The notes under the pieces were generated by a model. It saw nothing but the letters and a program-made list of their open reading frames with translations, made no database searches and had not been told where the DNA came from. Positions 1 through 9,912 of a DNA stretch of 44,341 bases are shown here, piece after piece. The DNA comes from Asterionellopsis glacialis (Eukaryota > Bacillariophyta > Plagiogrammaphyceae > Rhaphoneidales > Asterionellopsidaceae), in the NCBI GenBank assembly GCA_014885115.2, contig WKLE02004451.1, positions 11,969 to 56,309 on the forward strand. The letters run 5' to 3'. Position numbers and translations under genes: made by a program. The first letter of the stretch is position 1. Each line of letters opens with the position of its first letter.

Positions 1-996
1 TGCAAAACTGCACCACACAAACTACGAACTGAATGACTTCCAAGGTGGGTAATACCAAGTTCAATGACTCTGAATTACAGTATGACTCCGCTTGAGCAAG
101 TCAGATATAAGGATGATGATTGAAGCAATAAGATTGAAAGAAAAAGTTTCAGATTCATATACTGTGTACGTTGGACGATAAATGCGACAGCAAGTACCAG
201 GTATGTCATTTATACGCAAATTAGGAATCGATAGGAACAAAACTATGCCGTAAGAATCTTTCATTGTTTAGTAGGAGTAGTTTTTAAAACAGCTATTATT
301 CTTATTTCATGTTTAATTTAAATAGTTTGATGCCTAATTAAAATGTCGTTTCGAAATCCACTGTGTAATCCATATTGAAGTGCTAAATACAAATACAAGA
401 AATGATTGATAGACTCATTTCGAATTATGATGTCAAATCCGCCATAGCTTTTCTACATGTGAATCATTTACGTAGAACTCTACGTATGTTTAAGTATATA
501 CAACAAGTCCTTTTATGAAACAGCATCCTCTAGTAGCTGGCGACTGCTCTCTCTGCTTTAGAGAGAACTGTAGATCTACGTTTTGCAGCTGGCAATGGCT
601 CCTGGACGTACCAGGTACGGTTTGATCCCGACAGACGGGCGGGCGGTTCAAGCAATTCGCTTGGTTTGTTTGTCTGTGTCAGGATGTTTCGAAAAGCCCC
701 AAGATGCCGCATGCACACGTCAGTCATGCATCTCTAGAGCACCCCTCTGTCGGCCTGCAAAAAAGATTTGCGAGAAAAAGAAAATTCAACTAGACTACGA
801 TAGTACAGTATACTGTATCGCGAATATGCCGAGGTGTCAACATCTGAACTTGTCATCATTGGTGTGTCATTTCGTGTTGATCCTTCCATTGATCACTAAA
901 GGAGTGTCGAGTGTCTAGTATAGTACGGTCAAGAAAAAGTGACTCCTTTTTGAAGAAGGATTTCATCAATTTTGGAACCTATTTTAGAAAACAAAA
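1..996. other. Intergenic sequence, no supported gene
   Basis: No credible gene is visible. Short open frames (for example 583-918 on the plus strand) have no recognisable motif and no coding-like composition. A palindrome-rich stretch near 540-590 (CTCTCT...AGAGAG, GTAGATCTAC) resembles stretches found upstream of other genes in the window. The last about 100 bases are A/T-rich and probably form the promoter and 5' leader of the gene at 997. Confidence 0.5.
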
Positions 997-2133
997 ATGA
1001 AGTGTTTCAATGTGCCTTCGATTGGTATATTGCTTGTTACAATTGCAGTAGTATCAACTAACGTGGTTGTATTGGGATTCCATCAACCACTTTCATCCAG
1101 TAATGCAAAAACAAGCAATAATAATAATAAGGTGTCATCCTTATTGACAAAGAAGAATCAGTCACCTTTGTTTCTTCGTAATGGTGGTGGTACCCCTACT
1201 ACTGCTGCCGACGCCAGTAGTAGTAAAACAAAGTTAAGGGCATGGCCATCGAATAAAGATCCAAAGGGTATGCCACCAGACTACCCATTGGCAGCAACAC
1301 GTATAGCCTTTACTATTGCTGCCACAGTTTTGACATGGTATTCACATGCCTCACAACGGTGTGGTCCAGTTATGGCATCGGCAGGTGTAACATTACTTAG
1401 TAGTTTAACAGCACCAGGATTAGGTCAGGCCGCCATGACGGGAACATTTGCAGGAATGTCAGGTATGGGTTTATTGCCTTCCTGGAAATATGCATTGGGT
1501 GTAGGTGTCATCACATCCTTTTTATTTGAAATTGCTATACATTACTTTAACGCCATGTTGGGGATGGGTGGACGATTAGGTTTTACAGCCTTTATGGGCA
1601 TTAATGTTGTAGCTGCTATCCAGGGTATTACCGCCATTCGCGGACCTGTGTCTATAGCGGCAGTCCAATCTGCACCACTTTTGGTGCCTATTGTATTTGG
1701 TGCAATTGGATCGGTCGCTACCATTGCATTACGTGAGGCATCCGATGATAATGCAGCTGCTGACCCTGTACGTGCTTCGGCACTTGTGGGCTTGTTAGCA
1801 AGTATGCTTGTAGGCATTGGTGGTTTTTCGGACTTTGGTGCATTATGTGTGTATGGTGGATCCTTCACAGGAATGTCATTGCCATCCAGATTACTCTATG
1901 GAATCATACCCGGTAAAAAACCAACACCTGAAGCCAAGGGTGTGAACTTGAAACCATTAGTACTTCTTTCCACGTTTGCTATTGCAGGTGCACTAGGTGG
2001 TCTTATCCATGGAGTGTCCTTGGGATGGAATTGGTGGAGCGTCCCGGCTGGATGGGGTGGTAAGGCAGGTACATGCAGTTTTGTAGGTGTATTGATCTTT
2101 CGTGGTATTGCTAAATTATGTGGCATTAGTTAA
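997..2133 (+). CDS. Plastid-targeted polytopic membrane protein, unknown family
   Basis: Encodes 378 residues in one exon. Residues 1-27 form a signal peptide ending VLG-FHQP, a context like the diatom ASAFAP-type motif. A Ser/Asn/Lys-rich transit-like stretch follows to about residue 85. From about residue 100 to the end the protein is almost entirely hydrophobic, with roughly seven to nine membrane segments, so I infer a plastid envelope or thylakoid location. Two stretches resemble each other: GTFAGMSGMGLLPSWKYALG near residue 150 and GGSFTGMSLPSRLLYGI near residue 290. Each follows a Gly/Ala-rich helix, which suggests an internal duplication. I do not recognise the family, and a transporter or channel is only a possibility. 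It is convergent with the next gene, leaving about 600 bases between them. The start is the first ATG (AACAAAAATGAAG), directly followed by the signal peptide. Confidence 0.8.
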   Translation: MKCFNVPSIGILLVTIAVVSTNVVVLGFHQPLSSSNAKTSNNNNKVSSLLTKKNQSPLFLRNGGGTPTTAADASSSKTKLRAWPSNKDPKGMPPDYPLAATRIAFTIAATVLTWYSHASQRCGPVMASAGVTLLSSLTAPGLGQAAMTGTFAGMSGMGLLPSWKYALGVGVITSFLFEIAIHYFNAMLGMGGRLGFTAFMGINVVAAIQGITAIRGPVSIAAVQSAPLLVPIVFGAIGSVATIALREASDDNAAADPVRASALVGLLASMLVGIGGFSDFGALCVYGGSFTGMSLPSRLLYGIIPGKKPTPEAKGVNLKPLVLLSTFAIAGALGGLIHGVSLGWNWWSVPAGWGGKAGTCSFVGVLIFRGIAKLCGIS

Positions 2134-2735
2134 AGAAAAACTCTTGTCTGTTTGAAAGGGAGAAAAAGGTGCCTGTAGTTTTTGCCATAAAATAACTCTT
2201 CTATACCCCAACAGAAACAAGTCTCACTCTACCTGCTAAGTGTGATTTTTGCAAAGGCAGATCACTATTCACTTTCATCAAAACGGTAGACATCAAACAG
2301 AATCAAGAAAGTCGCCACATACATACTGAAAGTAAGACACGGAAAGCTGGTGTGTAAATGATTGAAAGTCTGATTCCTATCTGAAAATCTGTGTAACGAC
2401 TCCCAAATTAGGCATCATGTTTCTTTTGTAAAATATAGTATTATCAGTTAAACATACATGACTGAGCACTTATGGTTTAATTAGACTTTTAACCCATCAA
2501 TACACAATGACATCGTTCAATAAATTTGAGACTTAAAATTACCCAATGCCAAAAATAAGGGGGCAGAACTACCTAATTAAAATAATTCATGTTTCATGTA
2601 AACATTAAAAATGTGATTTACATGAAAACATATGTGAATGGATCTAAAGGGAGAATAGTACGATAAAGAATAATTCCAATGTACCTCACACTTGATGTTG
2701 ATACATGCCGCTCTCTTTAGGTCGTATAGACAACT
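2134..2735. other. Convergent intergenic region with a strong hairpin
   Basis: This 3'-3' spacer between two convergent genes is A/T-rich and has no gene. It contains a perfect 11-base inverted repeat (TTTCATGTAAA at 2592-2602 and TTTACATGAAA at 2617-2627), listed separately. Confidence 0.5.
2592..2627. repeat. Perfect 11-base inverted repeat (hairpin)
   Basis: TTTCATGTAAA and TTTACATGAAA are exact reverse complements separated by 14 bases. The inner CAT and ATG can pair further, leaving a small bulge and a TAAAA-type loop. It lies between two convergent genes, so a 3'-end or termination role, or a small mobile-element relic, are both possible. Confidence 0.6.
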
Positions 2736-5700
2736 TTAAAATTGTTTCTCACATACTGGTCCAAGATTGAAGGTGCAGTACACATCAGTCCACACAAGAA
2801 TTAGAGCTAGTAAACTGAGGACGGGAAATACAAACAGTACCGTAACATATGAATTCCAGGCGAAGATCGCATGCATGATTCGAGTGGTGATATGAGATCT
2901 TCTTTGCCGTCTTTCATAATTAAATGCATTTCGAAACCCAGCCATTGTATACTTAAAACTCAAAACGTCCCACACATGAATCCAGAAACGTTGTTCTTTC
3001 GTACGACCAGGAGAATATCCTTCACCTCGACGAGCTTCCATATCTCCAACTACATCATCAAACACAAGTTTGCTGCCTGGTTTATAATTCGCGGGGACCA
3101 GATTTGGAGTTGGGAACATAAATATTATTTTTTCCCATTGCGACCAAGCAGTGCAGTTTTTGTGTGTGGTAAATACTGCAGTATCACTGTCCCAAAAACT
3201 TCCAAAATGAGCTTCAGGTTTTGCGAAATAGTCGTCCTCCTCATCAGAAAAAAGGTGACTGATGCGTTGACTATCCTCGCGACGCAAGCGATCAATGATT
3301 TCACCGACTGTAAGGATTCCAATGTCAGCATCAGGTTCTGTTCCCTTCAAAAAGTCTCTATTATGTGGTATACCAGCTCCATCCATCAAACGTTCGATAG
3401 ACTTCCTTTCATCATCACTATAGAGTTTGCACCACTGGTCTAGGTAACATTTTCTTGATTCAAAGTGTTCTCGGCGGATGCAAATTTGGAATAGAATCTC
3501 AATAATACCAGCACGTAAGAACCTCTTCTTGTCGTCCAACCATCTTGTAGCTGCTAGTTCCTCATCAAGATTAAATACAAATTCAAAGATAATGACACTG
3601 CCCACCATTTCGAATGTATCGCCAATGTTGTAAAGAATAAACATATTGAAGAGATACAAATAACAGAGATATCCTGTATTCATAAAAAGGTCACCGACAA
3701 ATCCAATACTTTGAGGGAAGCTATCGTTACCCAAGTCCCACACCCTCGTCCGTAGCCTTAGGATGCGGGAATATACTGTATCGGATATGCCTATTTCACA
3801 CATCAGAAAAAAAAAGAGAGACAAAAAATAAATAAAGTGTTCAGTTCATCTTGATCCCAAAGTCACCATGCCCAATCTTGTGTGACACTCACCTACTGTA
3901 CTTTTCAATTGTGAAATCATATCTAACGGCAAAAGAAGTAGTAGAAGAAGAAGATGGATTAACAAAAGACTAATGGGATAAGAATTCTCAATACACGGAT
4001 CATGAACATTATTTCTCATTACATACCTCTAGTGACCTTGAAGACGTAGTAAAATAAAATAACAAACAACATTGATCTTGTTCCAGGTGAAATACCGTCA
4101 TCACCACGACCTGGACTGGAGTAATATATCAACAAAATAATTGGAAACGCCAGTTGCAACAGAAAAATAATAAAGGCGTCCACAAATCCAGACCCAAGAA
4201 GTGATACATACGTAAAGATACTTATACCAGCATCTTCTAAATTCCATTTATCAGAACTCTGCAATGAATTGTCCATACACATGTGGGTATTGTGCGATGT
4301 ATCATTGGCCCATGTCAAAAGCAAGGAAGAAATATATTAGTATTACATAATGGTTCAATCAGAAAAAAGGAACAACAAACACTCAAAAAGAGATTTCAGA
4401 GAGACGCAAGTGAGTGTGACGACTTTGTGGTAATGCTTGGAACTGACTTACATTGGTAATAATCTCCTCCATAAGTTTGAAGGGACTCATCATATGGAAT
4501 AATAATTCTTCTTGTCCTGATTTACCAATACGTTCAAATAACATTCGAAAGTTTTTATTTCGTGAATCATACAACCAACTTTTCCACAATTCATTTGCGA
4601 GTTGAGGTATATTTAATAATTCAAAATCATCTTGGTGTCCCTCTTGGAATCGTAGTTTGTTTTCCAATCGCAATGCGGCCCATTGTAGCCATACCCATGG
4701 TCCCACACCAAAGACTCTCCGTAACGCCTCCCGTGGTAGTCGTACCTCATGTTCCGCCAACTTATGATCGACAGCTGTTTCATACCAATATATGGTATTA
4801 CCATCTTCATCTTTGGACTTTAGGATATCTTCAATAATTTCCAATCTCCATCTCATACTTGGACCACGTACTTCCACCCATTCTCCAATGTCATATCGAT
4901 GGGCCTTTTTACTACGATCAATCAAGACATCTTCGGTGATGTGTCTGACTGTACAAACACCACCTCGCACACCCTCCATGGCTACACTATTCTGAATACG
5001 TGCCAATAATCGGATGCATTTGGATAAGTCCTTGGCATCATATGGGAAATCGGATACATCGGATAAATCAATACCTTGTTCTTCAAAGGCCAATACAATT
5101 TTATTCAATTCAGGCTTGGGTATAAAATCAACTGATCGTCCACCAATTGCTTCAAAGGCTTGAATGTAGGAACTTACAGCATCGTAGGTTCCAATCTTAC
5201 CATGATTCGTATTCGATGGACGAATACCCGAATGTTTGTTAGGACTGCTGTTGCTGCTGTTACTGACATCGCCATCACTTTTGGCACTTACATTGATAAA
5301 GAAACTATCCGTTTTGGTTAAAGTTTCAATCAAGGATGTTTTAAACAATTCCATTTCTACACTTTTTTCATATAATAATTCTTCATCTGTATCTCCAGGA
5401 TAAAATTGTTCATGTGGAGCAAATGAAACTCTGGTACGTGTACTATGGAGATGAATTTCCATATCTTCATTATTATGTTGTTGTGTTTGCTGTTCAGTTT
5501 TCGATTTTTTTCTACTCTTGAATGGTAATGTGTTTACTACTCGTTGTGCCAGGGATGTTTTTTTCTTTTTAATCGGTCTAGGTTCCGGTGTAGGTGGTGG
5601 TGGTGGTGGCGGCGGCGGTGGTGGTACCCTATCAACAATTATGTCATCACCATCTAAATTTGGATTTGCAGTTACTTCGATTGGATGATTTGGATCATTA

Positions 5701-5849
5701 CTTGGATATCGTCGTACAGGAACCTGCAAGGATGATCTGTGAATAGTATCTTCATCAGGTTCACCATATTTTCCTTCGGAACCGATACTAGTGGCACTCG
5801 TACTACTAATTTTTTTTTCTGCCATTAACTCATCGTCAGGAGCTGACAT
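2736..5849 (-). CDS. 894-residue multi-pass membrane protein, three exons, unknown family
   Basis: The model is join(5849..4452, 4258..4027, 3790..2736) on the minus strand. Intron 1 has donor AAT|GTAAGT and acceptor TTGCAG|AGT (phase 0). Intron 2 has donor AGAG|GTATGT and acceptor AATAG|GC (phase 1, restoring a Gly codon). Phases match at both junctions. The N-terminal half is soluble and disordered: an acidic/Ser-rich start, an 11-Pro run near residues 77-87, and a basic patch. A folded Trp-rich region follows (about 365-465) with motifs such as YDIGEWVEVRGPSMRW and GVGPWVWLQWAALRLENKL. Exon 2 carries two membrane helices, exon 3 two more in its first part and one near the C-terminus. I do not recognise the family. 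I chose MSAPDD as the start because upstream in-frame codons read through a CAT repeat that looks like leader. An upstream in-frame ATG at 5966 is the alternative. Confidence 0.75.
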
Positions 5850-6598
5850 GATGATGATGATAATGTAATTCGATTTGTTCCAAAAAAAAGGAGATTTTTT
5901 TTTTAAAATGGTATGTGTTCTCAATACGCGAGTTCTGTGAGCAGGTGATGGGTGTCGTGGATTCAATAAGAAGCAAGATCAAAAAATAATGCGTCTAGAG
6001 TAGAGTTCAGTCCTATTCTCTAGAGAGAGAGTCCTACAGGTATTCTATAGAGAGTCCTTGAGCAGAAGCATTGAGTTTGCGAGTCGAGTATCAACTTGTG
6101 TCGTGTCTCGTGTCAATTATTATCTGATGTGTGTCTTCCCTCCCCGGGGTATTCCTCATCGTTACTACAGTAACTGTATTGCGTGCGACGATCTACTTGC
6201 GAAACAGAATATGAAAATTGACAGGGGTTGTCCTGTAAGTTCCTACAGAGGTACAGTAGACTAGTAGACTACAGGTAAATACAACCCAAGTTATAATTTT
6301 GTCGAATCTTTTTTTATTTCCCAAAACAATGCATCTATGCATTGTATTTATTTAACATGGATGACATCATAACTACGTCATTTTCACATTGCTTGATCGT
6401 AGTGTAGTGCTTTCTATATTATTATTTTGTTTGTCAATCTGACAGTTTAATTGTTTTCGATGCACTGATGAAGTCCGAAACCTTTACCTGAAATCTGTTT
6501 GTGCCTGAGTTTGAGTACAGTAGTACCATGCCAAGTAGATATCCTGGTTTTTAGGAGACTACGATAAGTCCGTGTACTTTGTGTTCTGCACCGCAACC
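5850..6598. promoter_or_regulatory. Divergent intergenic region, putative bidirectional promoter
   Basis: It separates two divergent gene starts (5849 minus, 6599 plus). Near 6011-6058 it has an imperfect direct repeat, TATTCTCTAGAGAGAGAGTCCT then TATTCTATAGAGAGTCCT; the first copy contains the palindrome TCTCTAGAGA (6017-6026). Another palindrome-like GTAGACTAGTAGACTAC lies near 6258-6274. No gene is visible. Confidence 0.4.
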
Positions 6599-7795
6599 AT
6601 GACGGAAGATCCATCATTGAAGAAGGACACAGCAGCACGAGCGACTACGACGACGACGACCATCATCGCCACAACAACAACGACAAGGTCTACAATGTCT
6701 GATTGTCACACCACCACCACCACCACCACCAACAACAACAACAACCAAGATACGAAAAGTATGGTGATTGATTCGGTTTATGAAAAGTTAGTGACATCTA
6801 TTTGTATGGATGTCGCATGTGGTATTCATAAAATGGTCAAGACGGGTTATACTACTTCTACTACTGCCGATTCTAGCAGTAGGAGTATGGTATCCTATGC
6901 AGACATTATGACACCGTCGGATCGACGTCAAGTATATCCAAATGTAACCGATGATCATTTAGTATCCTACATTGAAAAAATTGTCCCATCCCTTCGGGAA
7001 GGTAAGAAACGAAAATTAGTGTTACTCCACAATGATTCTACTAGTGCTGCTGGTGGTGGTGGAGAGATGAATACAAATAGTATCGACAAGGAGAATACTA
7101 GTAATAATGGGAAAGGGGATTGCAATAATAACAACAATACAGACAACCAAGAAAAAGAAACAATCACAACTACACAAGCAACACCACCAAAACAAACGAC
7201 AGGACAAGCAATACTTTTTGAAACTGCAACACCACCACCACCAACAACAACAACAACAACCACCATTACGTCACCAACAAATGGTGATGGTACACCCACA
7301 ACACCAACTAGTACGAGTGGTGGTGTTGGTATACAAACACGTCATAGTCAAGCAGATATATGGGGACGTATACCACCAAAAGAACCCAAAACATTAGCTA
7401 AATGTATGTTATGTAATCGATCTGTAAGTACATTACGTTTTGCACCCCATTTAGATAAATGTATGGGTATTGGTACAAATACAAGAAGTAGCAGTAGTAA
7501 CGCTGCAACAGCCTTGTCATCATCATCATTATCTTCTGCAGCAGCAGCAGCAACAACAACAAGCACAATCTACAACAAGAACAATAATAGTACGAATGGA
7601 GGTGTTGCTATTACTGGTGCTGGTATGGGAGGAGGAGCTGCAGTTTCAGCATCGTCTTCCTTCTCGTATTACAATAATAATACCCTATCTTCACCTTCCA
7701 ATAAAACAACACCATCAACAAGTTTCCCACATCAAAATAATAAAGGTATTCGTATAGGGAGCAATCCCAATGGGAATCGAATGATGACATTTTAA
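6599..7795 (+). CDS. SGF11: SAGA-associated factor 11 (SGF11/ATXN7L3-like), deubiquitinase-module subunit
   Basis: Encodes 398 residues. The diagnostic region is residues 269-290, CMLCNRSVSTLRFAPHLDKC, followed by MG. This is the C2HC zinc finger of the Sgf11 family (C-x2-C...H-x3-C with RFAPHL-KCMG). In yeast this finger docks the Ubp8 deubiquitinase on nucleosomes for H2B deubiquitination. A helix-like segment at about 53-85 (SVYEKLVTSICMDVACGIHK) fits the N-terminal helix that packs against Sus1 in the known complex. Around these parts lie long Thr/Asn/Ser runs written with mixed codons, so the protein is far longer than yeast Sgf11. A second ordered stretch at about 95-140 (YADIMTPSDRRQVYPNVTDD) has no assigned role. 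The start is the first ATG; the open frame extends a little upstream without another ATG. Confidence 0.9.
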   Translation: MTEDPSLKKDTAARATTTTTTIIATTTTTRSTMSDCHTTTTTTTNNNNNQDTKSMVIDSVYEKLVTSICMDVACGIHKMVKTGYTTSTTADSSSRSMVSYADIMTPSDRRQVYPNVTDDHLVSYIEKIVPSLREGKKRKLVLLHNDSTSAAGGGGEMNTNSIDKENTSNNGKGDCNNNNNTDNQEKETITTTQATPPKQTTGQAILFETATPPPPTTTTTTTITSPTNGDGTPTTPTSTSGGVGIQTRHSQADIWGRIPPKEPKTLAKCMLCNRSVSTLRFAPHLDKCMGIGTNTRSSSSNAATALSSSSLSSAAAAATTTSTIYNKNNNSTNGGVAITGAGMGGGAAVSASSSFSYYNNNTLSSPSNKTTPSTSFPHQNNKGIRIGSNPNGNRMMTF

Positions 7796-7900
7796 ATTGA
7801 AACCAGGAGTGTTTGTGACCTTACTTGTGACGCATCATCATCATCATCAATTTATCATCATTATACTGACTGAACTACACACAAAAGGACGCGATAATGA

Positions 7901-7940
7901 CATTATAAAACAGCAAACTACATTATAAAACAGCAAATTA
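7901..7940. repeat. Two tandem copies of a 20-base unit
   Basis: CATTATAAAACAGCAAACTA is followed directly by CATTATAAAACAGCAAATTA, with one difference. It sits in the 285-base spacer between the convergent SGF11 and MoaC genes. Confidence 0.85.
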
Positions 7941-8081
7941 GAACAAAATATTTTGGTTTTGAGTGATTCTATATCCATAAATTAAAATATTTGAAAGTAT
8001 TAAAAAAGATATCATCTTGTACCTACTGCAATTATTATTGTTTTGTTGTTACTGTATTCTAGACCATGACGACGGTACTAA

Positions 8082-8885
8082 TCATGATGATGATGTTGTT
8101 GTTGTTGTACTTGATGGTACTATAGTTCGTTTACCACCTGTTTTGGTGGTAAGTTTGGTATCTGTTATAGTTACTTGATGACTTACGGCTTTGACCATAT
8201 CATAAATAGTTAATGCTGCCACACTTGCCCCCATTAAGGCTTCCATTTCAACTCCTGTCTTGTGTGTTACACGACATTCACAGTCAATAATGGCAATATT
8301 CCCGTGGAGTGTAATATCAACCGATACACGTTCCAGGGGCAATGGATGACACAGGGGTATCAATTCCGATGTACGTTTCGCTGCCATGATCCCTGCAAGT
8401 TTGGCAGTACTAAATATAGGACCCTTGGGACCCATCATTTCATCTGCTCTAGTTGCTTTATCATTATTATCATTACTTTTGTTGTTGTTGTTGTTGGTGG
8501 TGGTAAATGTTTGAAAGGCATTCATAACTTCAGGGGGGAATATAACTTTCGATTGTGCTCTTGCTATACGTCTTGTCGGTTGTTTTGTACCAACATCAAC
8601 CATTGATACAGATGTCCCATCTAAATTTAAATGTGTCAATATCGAAGAATTTTCCATATCCTCATCATTGTTAGTAGTTGTTGTTGTGGTGGTGGTGGTG
8701 GTTGTAGGTGAAGGACTGGGTTGTGGTGGTACTGCTGTAGATTGCATGGAAGGGATTGGAATGTTGGCAACATTATCATCATACTCCTTATTACCATTAC
8801 TATCCTCCGTATGATTCGTTTCCGACATGGACCGTAATTCTTCTACTTGTCGAAGAAAGTCTTGAAATTGTTCCTTTGGTTGTTG

Positions 8886-8923
<38 letters not shown>

Positions 8924-9053
8924 TTACTCCTACATTTGACCAAGCCTCATGATCTTCTTGAGTAAAACCAAATAATGCTTCACGTTCTTGACGTAGTTCT
9001 TCCATTTGTTCTTCCAACAAATTATGATTTATTTCTTTTTCCTTTCCTCCTCC

Positions 9054-9107
<54 letters not shown>

Positions 9108-9449
9108 GATAATATTGTCGTTATCGTCGTTCTTGTTGTTTGAAAAGGATGAAAAAGAAACGGAAACCATACTATTATTATTTTTGCACGTTTTCATTGG
9201 AATACAAACATTCGTCGTCAAGGAGGGACTTGTTGTAGTCATTGTGGTTGTCGTGGTGATGTATCTGATAGTATTACTTTTATGATTCGAATGAGAATGA
9301 CGATCAGAATCACATAATAATAATGATGATGAAGAAGCAACAGTCCTAAAAGATGGATGTAAAGGAAAACAAGATCCTTTAGTGTTCCACGCTACTATAC
9401 TACTTGTTCTTCTTACTGCTGTACAAAGTCCTTGTTGGTAAAAACTCAT
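8082..9449 (-). CDS. moaC: Cyclic pyranopterin monophosphate synthase (MoaC/CNX3)
   Basis: Encodes 455 residues. The C-terminal about 170 residues are a complete MoaC domain, which converts the MoaA product to cyclic pyranopterin monophosphate in molybdenum-cofactor synthesis. Recognised motifs in order are SMVDVGTKQPTRRIA, AGIMAAKRTSELIPLCHPL (C367, H368) and THKTGVEMEALMGASVAALT, with K397 at the position of the catalytic lysine of bacterial MoaC. The end reads KLTTKTGGKR. The MoaC domain is interrupted by a disordered insertion (TTTNNNNNKSNDNNDK-type) between the first and second motifs. The N-terminal about 280 residues are low complexity, with an Asn run from a pure AAT repeat and a Ser run. 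The first 60 residues are rich in Arg/Ser and poor in acids, so a mitochondrial presequence is likely, but this is inference. A stand-alone MoaA partner is not seen nearby. Confidence 0.95.
8887..8923. repeat. (GAT)n microsatellite in the MoaC gene
   Basis: About 12 pure GAT units on the plus strand, read as a Ser run (TCA codons) on the minus strand within the disordered N-terminal part of MoaC. Confidence 0.9.
9055..9107. repeat. (TTA)n microsatellite in the MoaC gene
   Basis: A pure triplet run of about 53 bases, read as about 18 Asn (AAT) codons on the minus strand. Its purity suggests recent slippage, so length variation between alleles is likely. Confidence 0.95.
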
Positions 9450-9912
9450 TTTTTTCTGTGTTGAAATGTGTTCTTACTGTCCAAGAATGGTAGGGTCTAT
9501 CAAGATATATTGTGTTTCTGCAGCAAAATAATATCGCATCATCATGAAGCATCTCTTTGGTCTACTAGACTACTTCTACTAGTAGAGAGAGAAGAAGAAT
9601 ATCACCATCGTGTCGTTGTAGAGCGTTTTCCTTCGTCCCTGTGAAGATTGACCCATAACCCAACTTTAAATAGTCCACAATTATAAGTAAACTTCCATTA
9701 AGGAACAGGTTTATTCCAACACTCCCACTGAGAGAGGCTTACATCCCTGACCAAGAGAATAATAATGTGACATGGTTGTCGCAGTGGTGAGGAACAAAAA
9801 AAGACAACAGGAACTGCACACTGTACACACACACACACACACACATTGTGATGGTGTCGTCATGAGGCGACATTCATATACACCAGAGCCATAATAATAT
9901 AATAAAAAAATA
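9450..9912. promoter_or_regulatory. Divergent intergenic region, putative bidirectional promoter
   Basis: It lies between the starts of MoaC (9449, minus) and the SGNH-like gene (9913, plus). It contains a TCTACTAGTAGA palindrome at 9575-9586 flanked by AGAGAGAAG, and a dinucleotide (AC)n run at 9825-9844. No gene is visible. Confidence 0.4.
9825..9844. repeat. (AC)n dinucleotide repeat
   Basis: Ten AC units, about 70 bases upstream of the start codon of the gene at 9913. Confidence 0.9.

Noticed and set aside
583..918. 111-codon plus-strand frame
   Set aside because: No domain, targeting signal or coding-like composition; probably chance.
7022..7299. Minus-strand frames rich in Val/Cys within SGF11
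   Set aside because: Shadows of the plus-strand Thr/Asn/Gln triplet runs.
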